NCBI RefSeq assembly: GCF_027744825.2
Contig: NC_071334.1
Coordinates: 43,501,437 to 43,565,436 of the forward strand
Source: Synchiropus splendidus
Lineage: Eukaryota; Chordata; Actinopteri; Syngnathiformes; Callionymidae
Direction of reading: 5' to 3'
DNA length: 64,000 nucleotides
A program made the translations under genes and the position numbers. A model generated the notes under the pieces. That model had not been told where the DNA came from and did no database searches. It was given only the letters and a program-made list of their open reading frames with translations. Numbering within the stretch: the stretch's first letter is position 1; every line of letters begins with the position of its first letter. Below are positions 1 to 13,100 of the stretch, in pieces.

Positions 1-124
1 CTCTCTCGCTGCATTGGACTTGTACACTCTCCAGCTCCGCTGCGCTTGACAGCCGACACCGGCGTGTGACAGCTGTGGAGAATGTGGTGGACTTTGGTTC
101 ACGATCATAGTTTTAAACTTCCAG

Positions 125-310
125 GGAGCCTTTTATTTACCCTTAAAGCATTCAAAATGTGCTATTTTCACCCATGTGTCCACAACTCAGTCTGCAGAGT
201 GGATCTCCTGCAGGTCTGGAATCGAGAAGCACCACTGAGACCGGCAGTGGTGTTGGAACTTCGGGCACACAGGCGAAAACAGTCCATTTTGAGGGCTTTA
301 ATGTGAATAA
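125..310. repeat. Dispersed repeat, first copy
   Basis: Related to 16265-16430. The shared ordered blocks include TTTTATTTACCC, TTCAAAATGT, GGATCTCCTGCAGG and GTGGTGTTGGAACTTC. It lies upstream of the first visible G-alpha exon, so it is intronic. Confidence 0.5.
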
Positions 311-1321
311 AAGATGTGAGATGCTGTCTCCAGACAAAGTTCGTTCAGATCAAAAGTCCGACGTGAACACAAGCGAGTCAAATTTTGGCCGCTGTCTTGA
401 TCCCGGCTGGAGAGCTGCACCTTGTCTACTGTGAGAGCAGCGTGGATAAATCAAGACGCTCAGTATTACACAGCTTGATTCCGCTATTTCCTCACTCTTG
501 ATGCTGGATCCAGTTTTATGTATGAACAAGATCTATTTTTCTTCTTAAATGTAGTGGGTGCAGCTATTATTCCGGTGCGCTCTATAGTCCGGAAATTACG
601 GTATATGCAAATGTATTTATTACACAAATCAAATGAGTGCCTATCTCTGTATTTTAAGTTTTATGTACCATTCATTGTTTAAGTGTTTGCGCTCCCAGTG
701 GTTTCTTGTACAGTTGTGTATCAGGAGAGAGACTGTGGAAAGTGCTGATGCGGTGGAATGTAAACTGTGTCTTTCCATGTTTGATTTAGACTCTTCTCAA
801 TCACCCTTGTTTGAGCTTCACCTCTTTGCTTTAAGAATTGATTTTATTGTTTGGCTGTTCAGTTTTTCAGTAAACAATGAAACATATCAAATTAAAACAA
901 TCAATGGGATGTTACTTGAGCAATATGGAGCCACATAGACAATGTTACACTTGTTATCAACTGCATATGACTGAAAAGTCCGTGGATAATAAGCCAAATT
1001 CAAAAACAATTTAATAGTCGCAGCTTAGACGTAGGAGTAAAAAAAACAGTCAAAGGTAAGCGAAACAAAATGGAGGCACAATATTTGGAACCGCAGCTTG
1101 TGCGTTGACTAATGAGGGTCGTTGCAAAAGATTATACATTTGATTGTTCATGTATTAAATATGAGCGAAGTGCTTTCGCCGGCTCTGTTTTTTAATCATA
1201 TCCAGAAAAAAAAGTGTGTATGTCTGTGGGGAGTTGAGTTTCTGATTGCATTTCTTAAGATCTATTTTTATGTGAAGCATTTAAACTTGAAGTGGGTAAA
1301 AAAAAAATCCCCTGGTGCCAG

Positions 1322-4300
1322 AGCCACGCGGAGAAGCTGAGCCGAGTGGAGCCGGAGCAGATGTCCACTTTGGAGTCCTGGCAGGTGGAAGCCATTAAAA
1401 GAGTGTGGAGTGATGCCGGTGTTCAGAGGTGCTATGAGCGCAGGAGGGAATTCCAATTACTGGACTCTGCCAAATAGTAGGTATTATTTATTTCCTGTGA
1501 AAATCATGAGCTTGCAGTCAAACCAAGAGGGAGCACAGAACCTTGGCACAGAGCTCTTTTCTTGAGTCATCATTTTTAAAACCCTGTTTTAGTCAAGTTT
1601 AATGTTGACTTTGAAGAAGTGAGTCCCGTTCTGCTTTTTTGGATGGAGAATCGTGCTGATAGCTCTAATCCTTCCAGCTACCTTTCTGACGTGGACAGAA
1701 TCTCTCAACCGTCGTACGTTCCCACTCGAGACGACATCCTGAGAGTGCGGGTGCCCACCACTGGCATCATAGAGTACCCTTTTAAAGTCAAGCCAGTCAC
1801 CTTCAGGTAGCTATCACACTGTTCTCTGCACACAGTCCTTGGCGTTTCATCTCAGTCTTTTCAAGGTTTTGTCACCGACTGTCATTTCCAGACTGCTACT
1901 TTTTTTTCACACATAATCAGATCTGCTCAAAAGTCTGGAAATGATGGTACGTGGCTCTCACCACAATGGCTCATCACAATAAATCGTCTTCCATGCGACT
2001 GTGATAACAAAACGTGCCATTGTTTATATTGTTCTAGAGTCTTATTCACCCCCACAGGCGGAGTTTCAGATCAGGTGTGGCTGCTTCTTATGTCCCGTCA
2101 GCCAACCAAAGTTTAGTGCTGTGTTTCTCTGTGCAGCTGTCGTTGAACTCTTGAATCACGGAAATTCTTCTATTGAATTGTTTGCTTTGTGAAGTCCTGT
2201 GAAACGATCTCCAACAAAATATCCACTTCATAGTATTGATCCACATTAATGAAAGCCACCAATAAAAATAGTTCGATGGATTTTAGGGTTCGCAATTCGC
2301 ATCCACCCTGTGGAGACTCCGCCTACTTGTCATTATCTCTCTGTCATGTTGGCTGTGCAGATCAAACCGGTCAATTTTGAGGCAACGAAGAGGGTAGGCC
2401 AACACATGCACCATACTCAGTTTCTGCTATGTCAGATTGTTGTAGACTTTCTTTGTTCTTTTGAGGACAACGGTGTCTGCTTTTTTTTTACCAGATTGAA
2501 AAAAAAAATCTGGCTCTGGAACAACAGGAAATCAGGACCTTTAGTGTCAGTGTCAGTTTTCAGCACAAAAAAAATGACCAATCTGCAAAGACTTAGAGAA
2601 AAGATGTTGTATTTGCAAAAAGCGACATGTATTTCAAATACAAAGAACAGACACACACGCACTCCTATCCTTGCAGGGACTTTGAGGTTTCTCATTGTTA
2701 TAATGCTTTACCCAGCCTCTACCCATCCAAAACACGTGACTAACCCTAACCAGGACTCTGAACCAAACTTACAGCCAATTATGATGAATTATAATGATAG
2801 TTTGAAGTTTTAATCCTCAAATTGAAGCTTAATGTCTTGGTATCCAGCCACAGAGTCACAAGTGTATTGTCAAGAATTGGTCCTCACAAAGTAGGATGGA
2901 CAAGCACACACACAATATATAAATTAAATAAATGTACATGCTAAACAATAATAGTAATAATAAAACAAACTATGACACAATAAGTCATAAGTTCCGTCAG
3001 CAGTATGGTGAAAGTGAGAGAACCTTCCCTGCGTGACCAAGACTCATGCTGTTTGGTCTTCTTGTGTTGTTTTCAGGATTGTAGATGTTGGTGGGCAGCG
3101 TGCAGAAAGAAGGAAGTGGATTCACTGTTTCGAGAATGTAACCGCCATCATTTTCCTCGCGGCCATCAGCGAGTACGATCAAGTTCTCTCTGAGAACAAG
3201 GACGAGGTAACCAAATTGGCTGCAGTCGAAACTACATCTTGCAACATGCAAGATACAATAGCAGAATATTACAATTCAAAATGAGTCGCACTTGTACCTG
3301 TGACTTCCTTCAACAAGTTTCATCGTCCTCTGATTAACATTTTTTTTCTTTGAAACAGAATCGAATGTTGGAAAGTCTGTCTTTGTTCAAGATCATTCTC
3401 ACGTACCCATGGTTCCAAGACACCTCCTTCATCGTCTTCCTGAACAAGACGGACCTACTGGAGGAGAAAATCACAACCTCTCATTTGGCCACTTACTTCC
3501 CAAACTACAAAGGTAACACCCCGATTGATTGATCCGCAATTTGCTATTGCCTGAGAGAAATTGGAAATACAGAAGGATTGGGGTGAAACACTATTTGAAT
3601 AACTCACTAGTTTTACTTTGCATTTGAGCTGGAGTAATGGCTGAAACAGCTACTGGCGGTTCTTGGTCTATGTAGGCTGCTGACATACTGTGTTTTGATC
3701 AGGTTATTCTCATGGAAAAAGCAGTCTTGAAGTTTTCATGATGGCGGGGCATTGTCGCTCCTCTCCTCCTGTCCCGGACCTGTCCCTTGTAGCACACCAT
3801 GGGAGACCTTTCTGGTCCATTTCAGGATCATTTTTTTCTTAGGTTGAGTCCTATATCCACTTCACACTCCTCTCTTTTTGGGTTTGACCATGACCTGGCA
3901 GGCAATAACTTCTCTGGCTCACTGGTGGTTCAGCACTTAGTTTGCAGAATAGCAGCAAAATGAGAGCTGATTAATCACAGAAAGTGTGTATGCTAAATTT
4001 TGAGGAGTCATGAGAGCTTATTGTTTTTTCCTGCAGCTGCATTTTTAAAAGAGCGATGAATATTCTGTTTCTAATGAGTCATTCAGTTTCAATGCGTCCT
4101 TACCAAACTAACCTGTTTGAAACTTGTCAGCAAATAAAGAGGAAGAAAACGTTGACTCTGCACTTCACGTGTGATAATGCAGTACGCTCTCTTGAACTGT
4201 AATGATAATAAAACAGACAAAAATTTGGACGCAGTCTGTTTCTTGATATGTGACGTTCTCACTGAAGCAAATACAGTAGAGGAGCTGCCTCAGTGTTTTT

Positions 4301-4864
4301 ACAATTCTGACAAATTCCTGCCACAATTTAGTTTAAAGTTATCCTGAAAAAAACAAAAACAATGAGTTCATTTATGTGTCCTTGGCGGATTGTAAGGATC
4401 TGCAAAGGGACTTACTTATCTTGAAAAATTGGTTTGTGTAAGTTGACAACTAACTTTCCGTTAACAGCCAAGAATTCAGTCCGTAGGTTGCATCGCGACA
4501 GAGTCGTGTGTGTCTGAAAAAGCTGTCTGCTTCGATCACTTTCTGATGTATATACTGTATGTCCCATATGGATGAAAGCAAAAGGCAGCAGGCGAAATTG
4601 GTATCTAGTGCTCCTCAAACAGCACTCGTGAGGCAAGACAGTTGGTGACTAATTCTGTTGGACTTTACTCCCGCAGGGCCGCGCTGCAACGCTGCAGAAG
4701 CCAAAAAATTCATCCGTGAAATGTACGAGGAGCAGCTGGAGCCGCAAAAATCCTTTTACTCGCACTTCACCTGCGCCACAGACACAAAGAACATCAAGTT
4801 TGTCTTTGAAGCTGTCAAGGACAAGCTGCTCCGCGATAACATGATACACTTCAACCTTGAGTAG
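1322..4864 (+). CDS. gna14: Gq-class heterotrimeric G-protein alpha subunit, C-terminal five exons (5' partial)
   Basis: Exons: 1322-1476, 1678-1806, 3077-3206, 3359-3512, 4677-4864. All join in frame with GT-AG introns. The four internal lengths (155, 129, 130, 154) match the exon pattern of vertebrate Gq-family genes. The product is a membrane-associated GTPase that couples receptors to phospholipase C-beta. Visible motifs are the switch I arginine in RVRVPTTGI, switch [14 protein letters not shown] with the catalytic Gln, the guanine-binding NKTD and the TCATDT loop. The P-loop exons (1-2) are absent and must lie upstream of the window. Neighbours prune2 and pcsk5 argue for gna14. However, [12 protein letters not shown] and TSHLATYFP resemble what I recall of gna15, so a gna15-like or fast-evolving gna14a paralogue is possible. 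The C-terminus ends FNLE-stop, where Gq members normally end in NLV or NLL. The family call is secure; the paralogue is not. Confidence 0.92.
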
Positions 4865-5740
4865 TTCAATTACCTGCGAGCGGTACAGTGCTCGAGTAGT
4901 AGTTGTAGTGATTAGTTAAAATAAACAGTCCAGATAGGAAGTCTTCGGAAATGTTTGCGTGAAGATGCACAAGAATGTTGGACAGTTGCCACAGTCATGC
5001 GGTGAGAATGCAACCGATCCAGTTCCAGAAATGAGGATGAGCCTGCCAGCAACTGTGCCACTTTTGAATGTTTGTACTGTGATCATTTCTGTTCAGTAAA
5101 AATATTTTTGACAGTAATACCAGACGTCTAATTTTCAAGCACACACCACACATACAGCTGACATCTGTGCCTTACAGTTTAGGAGCTAGCTAAAGTAATT
5201 CTCATGACTAGGTTTGTGTAGGTATTTTTTTGATGTGAAAACTGTCATTAACTTGTGTCTTCATGGTCCAACAACTGTGAAAAAGCAAACATAAATATAT
5301 TCCGTGGTGTTGTCTAAGGTTGAGTATGCAATGATGTGACAAACATGCAAATAAAAATAATTTATCTTTCGAGACGTTCCGCAGAGCTCCCTCTAAACTC
5401 AAAGGTCTCATCTCACCAAGCACTGTTGAATCCTCAAAACAGAGCCTGTCATGTGGTGACCTGGTGACAAACCGTACCCCAGATCTGAATGCTTGTATGC
5501 CCAGAAAATCACACTGTCTACTGCCATGTTCTAAATTTATATCGTTTTTTAAAAATTTATTTATTCTTGTGGTCAAGTCTGTGGATTAGTATTTATTTAT
5601 GTACATTCTTACGTACGTGTACTACACATTTTTAATTTATGTCAATTTTATGTCTACTCCTCTTTTATGATTTTTTTTTAATGATTATAGTACATTTTTC
5701 TGTTGTTAATTTCTGTTGATTTTTATCTTCATTAAATGTA
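4865..5740 (+). other. Probable 3' UTR of the G-alpha gene
   Basis: AT-rich non-coding sequence follows the stop codon at 4862-4864. Possible polyadenylation signals are an AATAAA near 4918, one near 5350 and an ATTAAA near 5731. Which one is used cannot be told from sequence. Confidence 0.4.
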
Positions 5741-5867
5741 TGCAATAACAACAGTAATAATATTCATATAATGAACTATCATTATTTTATTATAACATGA
5801 AAATGTGTATCTGTCATATATCTAAGTAGGTCAAACAAAGAAAACTGATTAACTGCTGGCGCTCCAG

Positions 5868-5976
5868 GCGTGGCCTCCGTGACACTATCACCTCGGTAAC
5901 AACCTTTGGACCACACTTCGACAATAATGCCCCAGATCTCGTCGTCTTCCAGTCCAACTGTCGGATCAGAACTGTG
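5868..5976 (+). other. Unassigned exon-like block (possible 5' exon of the prune2-type gene)
   Basis: An acceptor-like CTCCAG is followed by 36 open codons and a good donor (GTAAG at 5977). The translation includes TITSVTTFGPHFDNNAPDL and a segment NCRIRTV. I do not recognise the family. The block ends in phase 0, and the next prune2 exon (10119) is open only in phase 0, so the two could be spliced together. It could equally be a relic of a mobile element. Confidence 0.3.
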
Positions 5977-6767
5977 GTAAGTAGATCTTCAAATCACTCC
6001 GTGGAGACATGCTTATCATGTCATCCGCCTAAGTGTTGACAATGTTCTACAGCAGCCGTGCATGATGGTGATGTTTGCTTTCTAAAGGGGTTCGGTGGGT
6101 GTCCTGGTTTGGGATACAATCCAGCTCTCCCCTCGGGAGCCATAACCTCCACCAGACTCGTTTCCAATGGCGGAATAACAACACCTAGTGTTGGTGTCTG
6201 GAAGCCATGGCAACAGTGCAGGACAAGGTGAGGTCTCTTGAGCTCTAGGGAAGGTCGGCGTTTCATGCTAGATCTAAAGAGTGTGAGTGATTGAGTTATA
6301 GTTTTTGCAGCAGGTAGAGTACACACAGGAATTCTTCCAACAAAAGTCAGTACATTTTCAAAATAAATCACTAGAGGAACCAGTCAGAGACATGCGTGTG
6401 GTTGGTAAAGTAACTTTCTTTTTCCTGTGATGCTGTTCTTCTTTGGAGCGCCAACAATATTGAGGTGTTCCATTTCTCACGTTGGTGACACGCTCTGCCT
6501 CATCAACGCCTCTGGTGTGACTACATACAGGTGTGTGGAGCCGCTGCAAGGCTTAGCCGCATTTGCTCTGATTCCAGAGTTTGTTTCACATCTTGTTTTC
6601 AGAACGAATGAACTGTAGGTTGCATTGTAATTGTGCGGCCCGGCAGCCACATGCAGCTCAGCTTATGTGGTCCTCATGAGGTCTCAGTGAAACTACAAAA
6701 TAATATTGTACTTTTACCATCATTCATTACTATTTCACGTTTTCTTTCTTCATCCATTTATCTTTAT

Positions 6768-6882
<115 letters not shown>

Positions 6883-7111
6883 TCCAGATCTTGGAATGCA
6901 GACTTCACCTAGATAAGAGAAAGCTACTTCCTTCTTTCTAGTTTTAGTGGCTAGGTTTGGCTCAATGGCTCAGTTATCGGTCTCAGATAAATGTGGCAGT
7001 TAAATGACATGCAATGCAGTGTAACAACAGTATAATTATTATTCATTTCTCATTCTCAGTATTCTGGGGTGACAGGGAGCAGATGCCTATCTCATCAACC
7101 AAAGAAAAGGA

Positions 7112-7134
7112 GGGGGGGGGGGGGGGGGGGGGGG
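7112..7134. repeat. Homopolymer G run (23 bases)
   Basis: An unbroken run of G in intergenic DNA. Its exact length should be treated with caution because homopolymers are error-prone. Confidence 0.95.
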
Positions 7135-10118
7135 TTTGTAAGCAACCTATGTTTGTTTTTTTGGACTATGGGAGGAGTGCCAGCAGGAAGTGTGGGGAGG
7201 ACATGCAGAATGACAGCCCAAACTCAGATCATTTTACTCCTTTAATACACACATATTAATGTAGTGAGTCTTTATTACTCATCAGATTTTATTAGAGAAA
7301 AGAAGTGTATTCTAAGAACAGTATTTACAGTATATGGAGGGCTGTGTGAGTCGTCCTACACCACAGGGCTGGCTGCTGTGCTCACCAGCAGGTGATCGCC
7401 CTTATATGGTACGATCCTCCTGGTCATGTGACTTCAAAATGGTGGAAGCTGTGAGCTGTTTGTAGGCTGAGCATCACCACCGGGAGGAGAAGTGGAACAG
7501 GAAATAGGCAGGGAGTCACCATCCATGATCTAAGACACTGAAGATCAGAGACTCCCGAGCAGTGGTGAGTACCTGCTCTTTGTTCTGTGAGCGTTTTAGC
7601 AGGAGAATTAGGGTTTGTTCCTTTTTCATGCTCACAGTCAGGCAGACAGGAAGCAGGAGAGAGGGAGGGGCTGCTGTCATCAGCACTGGGCTCCTCTGCT
7701 TCACTGTGGCTTTGAAGCAAATTCATTCAGCTCCACTCACAGTGTATAAGAGACGGGTCGGTCTGTGGCTGCTGATATTGGTTCGTGCTGTGTGTAGACC
7801 TGTAAAAGGTGTCAAGTCAACATCGCAACTGTAAAGCAAACACAGTTTCCTTGTTCGCCCAGGAACACGTGACACGAATTTGCATCCTCACCAGTCCCTG
7901 CGCTGATGTGAGCATTTGAGTTGAGTGCCAGATAGAGGCAGCGCGGAGGGGGACTGGGTTTGTTGTGATGTAATGAGGACACCCCTCCCCCGGCATCTTC
8001 ATCATCCACTTTCCCTTTCATTCACTCACCCCATCCTAGGTGGCCTTTACTCTCACACACTTCCACTCTCGCACCACCGGTCGTCTTACATGGAGGATGT
8101 TGTGATATTGAGATAAAGGTGCCCTCTGTAATGCCACCGCCCATATGTGACAAAGGTCGGCAGTAAGGCATCCTCTGACTTGCCTCCAGGACTGTAACAT
8201 CAGTTGTCCTCTTAAAGGAGTGAAGGTTATTGCTCCATGTTAGCGAGCGTGTAGTGCGAACTCTAGAACTAGTCCTGGGATTTGAGACGCATTCTTCCTC
8301 TCAGAGAATGCGGTGTTGACAATTACGTCCAACCTCTGAAAAAATTCGACCTGTTTGGCGACTCTTGTGAATATCAACATCTGCGTGTTTGCTGCCCAGG
8401 TTGTCCCCTTCCTCTCACTCCATGTAGCTGGGATAATTGCATCACAACTTCAACAGCGGTAAACTGGGCTTCTCAGTCAAATGTGTTGGCTACATAGTGT
8501 AGCCCATTTAGCCTTTGACAATTAAGTGTAATACAAAAATACATGAACAATGATAACAACAGGGCCCAAACAGTAGCCTTGGCTCACTCCAATATAATAA
8601 GATTTATGGGAATTTTAACCAGAGGTCTGTGGATGGTGTCAGACACTAGGACCTCTAGTGTTGTTAACTCTTGCTAAGTTATACAATAGCAACTAAAGCC
8701 AATACACTCAGTACTGTCCAGAAGGTGAATCTGGTACACGGTGAGACTTTACTTACAACTTGGTGGCTGGTAACTTTATACCCCTATACAGTTCATGGCA
8801 AAGGAATAATGACTGTGTTGAGTGAGAAGTATTTTGCCATGAACACACTTATTCATCCAACAATTAATTTAAGTCTAGATTTGTCAACAAACATCAGTTC
8901 TGGTGGTAAAGGTAGAAGAACAGAAGTGTGATGTGGAGACAAACAAATGTTTTCAGGCCTTAACTGCAAGATAAAGAAAGTCTTTCAGTCTCAGCTGTCA
9001 GTCTACTTGGTGTGACAAGATTGTCAACATTTCCCAACTGCAGTGGCACTGGAACTTATCTGAAAACTATCAGTGTATGTACGTAGAAGTAGCACTGTGG
9101 AGGTACTGGAACATTTTTGTATGACAGGAACAACAAAACATTGTCTCCTCACTGAACCAAATGTACCTAAATTGTGATGAGACAAGTTGTTTTCTTCAGC
9201 TCCTTCATTACATTCATGTCATCATCTATAAGCTGTTTCATAGCTTAATGCCATTAATATTGAAGTAAAGTTGTCAAAAAAAGCAAAGCAAAAAACACAC
9301 AATAATTCACCAATAGTTTAATGAAAAAAAGGGGGGAAAATGGACTGATAACTAAACTCAAGTGAGCGTAACCAAGACCAAAAATAAATGAACGAAAAAG
9401 AAGAAATTCATGAATAAGTCATTGAATGCAACATCAAAATCACTTAATAGCAATAGAAGAAGGACTGTCTTTTTTAAACTATCAAGTACTAAAAACACTA
9501 GTGTTTGTTGTCAAGACTGTGTCAAGACCAGAGCAAACCCTGACCAAGACCAATGAGGGCAGTAAGACCGAGACCGAGACCAAAGTGAAAACAGAGCAAA
9601 CTACAAGTTTGTACCAATGAAATGATTTATTTTTGAAAAAGACTACCGCCTCTTTTGCTGTAAGAACTAACTGTGTGTCTACATGACTGGTGGACTTATG
9701 CTTCAGTATTCTGTATTCAGGTTGGTCTTAGTCTAGGTCTCTGTGTGCTGTGGTCTCAACACACTCTCCACTACCGCACTGTTCAACACACCAATAACAA
9801 TGGAACTAACAGAAATGTAGCAACAGAATGCTAAAAGCTGTTGAGTGACTCGGCGGTGTCTTCCGTCCTCCACTGCTGGTGATGGTGTTTTATGCCTGCC
9901 ACAATTTCCATTTATCCTTTCACGAAATGATAAATGGCAGTCCACGAGACACTGGGCTACATTCGGGGCCTCCTCTTGCACTGCCACTCTTAATTAAGAT
10001 GGAAGCTGCTTTTGAGGATCAGAGTCACCACAGTCACGGCGGGTGATTGAAGCGCTCCCCTGGTTTGTTGTCATATCATGGCTGCTTCTTATTACTAATT
10101 CTAATTATGATCCTGCAG

Positions 10119-13100
10119 GTCCTCCAGGGGATGGACCTGGTGCCAGACACGAAAATGACTTCTGAGGCGAGCGAAAGTCGGCCAGGTAAGTGAGAGAGCG
10201 ATGGACAAACTTTGAGAACGGTTTTGCCTGATCATGATTTTACCTCGTAGCTCCGCCCACCTCGCTCCCCCTGCAGGGGGCGCCCAGCCAAAGGAAGAAG
10301 CTGTCGGCTCCTCGTATCAGCCTGTCGCTGGACCAGAGCGAGGACGACTTGGGCGAGACGCCGGACGATCTGGACATTAACGTCGATGATCTTGACACCC
10401 CGGATGAAGGGGATTATCTGGATTACACAGACCATGAAATGGACTGGGACGGTGAGTCTGTCAGAATATCAACAGAGTTTCACGCACTGTTCCACTCACA
10501 ACTTCCAAGTGTTCCCACCAACTTAGACACCAAACAGGTCGATACACTAACCCCTCCCTGCAGGTGTCATCTGGACTGAGCTCGAGAAGTAAAGCAGAAA
10601 GTACAATTGCAAATACATTGATGAAATATACTGTATGTATGTAGGAATGTAGGAATGTTGTAAGATGCTTCATTGTCAGGGCTGATATCCAAATGTTCCA
10701 CTTGTATTTGTGTACTTATTGTGTAATTAAACAAGACAGAATTTAGCCATTTGACATCACTGCCTGCTCCTGTTCACCAAAATGATTTAAGGATGACCTG
10801 CAACAGACTGGCAATCTGTTCATTCGCCTCTCACCCTAGGTAGCTGGGTTCTGCTCCTGACACCTTCGCTCCTTATGGGGAGTAAGCAGAGGGGTGGATT
10901 GGACATTGCTCTAAGTCTGTTGTTTTGATATCTATATTTCAGGTTTTTACTTATCAAATATATTTTGTCAGATGCATTTTGGGAATTTCATGGTGATGCC
11001 ACTTGGTTTGAAACTCAACACCATGTAAAAAATATGCATCAAGTTTGGAAAGATGATGCTTTTGCCCAAGTTAGTACCCACTGTCAATTGTCTTGTCAGT
11101 TCTTTATGATTCTAGAGTATCTGACAGTTTTGAACCAGTTGGATTCCCATCCCCACTTATTCAGCGTTGCATGTCAGTTCAGACGTCACCGACTTGACAT
11201 TCAGTTAGTTTCATGAAAAACTTTCATTTTTATGTGTATTCCAGTTGAAAAAAATGATGTACAATTCAAGTTTTAGGTTTTTTTGTTAGTTTTCATGAAC
11301 TATAGTTACCTTGGTAGCAAATGAGAATCTCTATATTACTTGAATCGATTTTTTTGGCACAGCCCACATTATCCTGGCAGGTTCATCCGACTAAATTAAA
11401 TTCATATTTCTCTCCCATAGTTGGACAAAGCTGCACTTTAAACATACGTTTTTCTGGGCTGTCATGTAACCATCGTCACATTTCTGTTTATTACCAGCTG
11501 TTTCAGTCAAACCATGTACTGATATACTTAGTCAGGAAAGCAGGGATGGGCAATTGAATTTCCTAAGGGTCCATTGTGACCGTTGAAAGGGGCAGTCAAA
11601 ACCCATAGAAAGGAGGGTAAGAGAAAACTGAAAATAAAATTCAAGTGATGACGTGTGATTATGAAATTACATTTTAAAAATGCACAGAAAATGTTGGTGG
11701 TTTGTTGTTTTATTTATTTGTTTTATTTAATTTAAACAACAAACCACCAATCTTTCCATTTAAAGATTCTCGATGTGTCTCATACATTTCAAAATCGACT
11801 TTCAATTCTGATGTATTTTAATAGCCAATGGAAAAGAGGAATGATTAGAAAAAATCAAAAACGAGAAAGTTACATTTCAGGTGCATCATAATGAACAAAA
11901 AACAATGCACAAGACAAAAACGTCAGGGACAATGTCAGTTTTATAGTTTTACCTTGACTCCAGGAGGGCCACATAAATACAGTCAAAGGGCCACATTTGG
12001 CCCCCGGGCCGCACTTTGCCCAGGTCTGAAATAAATCGTTGTTTCAAGTGAACTTTTGCTGACTTTTCCAGGGCAAAACATGGTCTAACTTAACAAGTCA
12101 CTCCTTTAAAATGATTAGTTACAGGTTGTTGCGCTGCTCATACGCACGTGAATCAGTTGTCTATTTCTGATTCACCTCCAACCAATTGGCTGAGGTTAAC
12201 TGGACCGACCTTGAGTGATCTGAACTTTTCACTTCACTTTTCGACAGTGAGGGATGAGACGTGGTGCACAGTGATGAACAGAGTGCAGGCGTGGTGGAAA
12301 GAGTGGAGACGACTGGCGTGTTATTTGGGCCGTCAGAGTTGTTGCTGCAGCGTGAAGCCAGAGGTTGTTTCCACGGTAGAGAGCGCCGCCATGATTGATG
12401 GGTTTGAGACAAATGCAACAGGCAGAGATGTGTCAGGGACGTTCTGGCGAGTGGTCGACTAACACAAATGTGTGCCGCTAATTGAGAATCCTGGTGCAAA
12501 GAGCTGCTACCGAGGAAAGTATGAAATCCTTCAGAGGAATCCAGGCTTAACCAAATGTATTTCTTTTTCAATCTGAATCCTTCTTACAGGATGACAAATA
12601 GCTTACAAGTGGGGTTTCTGCTCAAGTCTTGTAATCAGATTCTGGCTCCTTCCTCATCTTTATGACCGAGGGCTTTAAATCACTGGACAGTAAAATGCTT
12701 AGCTCGCGATCGCTCGCTCAGTCTATAAATTCCAGTTCTTTGCAGAATCAATTCAAGCGTCTCTTTCTGTGGTGTCAGATCCCAACACGGCCAACGGGAG
12801 CAGGACCAGCGAGTCCATCCCCACCTACGCCGCCGAGGAGGAGCGTCAGGATGGGAAACTGTGGCGGACCGTCGTCATCGGGGAGCAGGAACATCGGATC
12901 AACATGAAGATCATTGAACCGTACATGAGGGTCATTTCGCACGGAGGTGAGAACAAGATGGCCGTTTTGATTTCCCTCTTAAAACAGTGTGATCAAATCC
13001 TCACATGATTCAGGAGAAGCAATTACCTAACATTCAAACTGAATGGAAACTTTGGGCCAGTATGTGACCTCTTTTCACCCCGAATCAAATCGAAGAAGAA

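Noticed and set aside
2310..2813. 167-codon open frame in a G-alpha intron
   Set aside because: It lies inside the 1.27-kb intron between 1806 and 3077, with no splice signals, motif or codon pattern.
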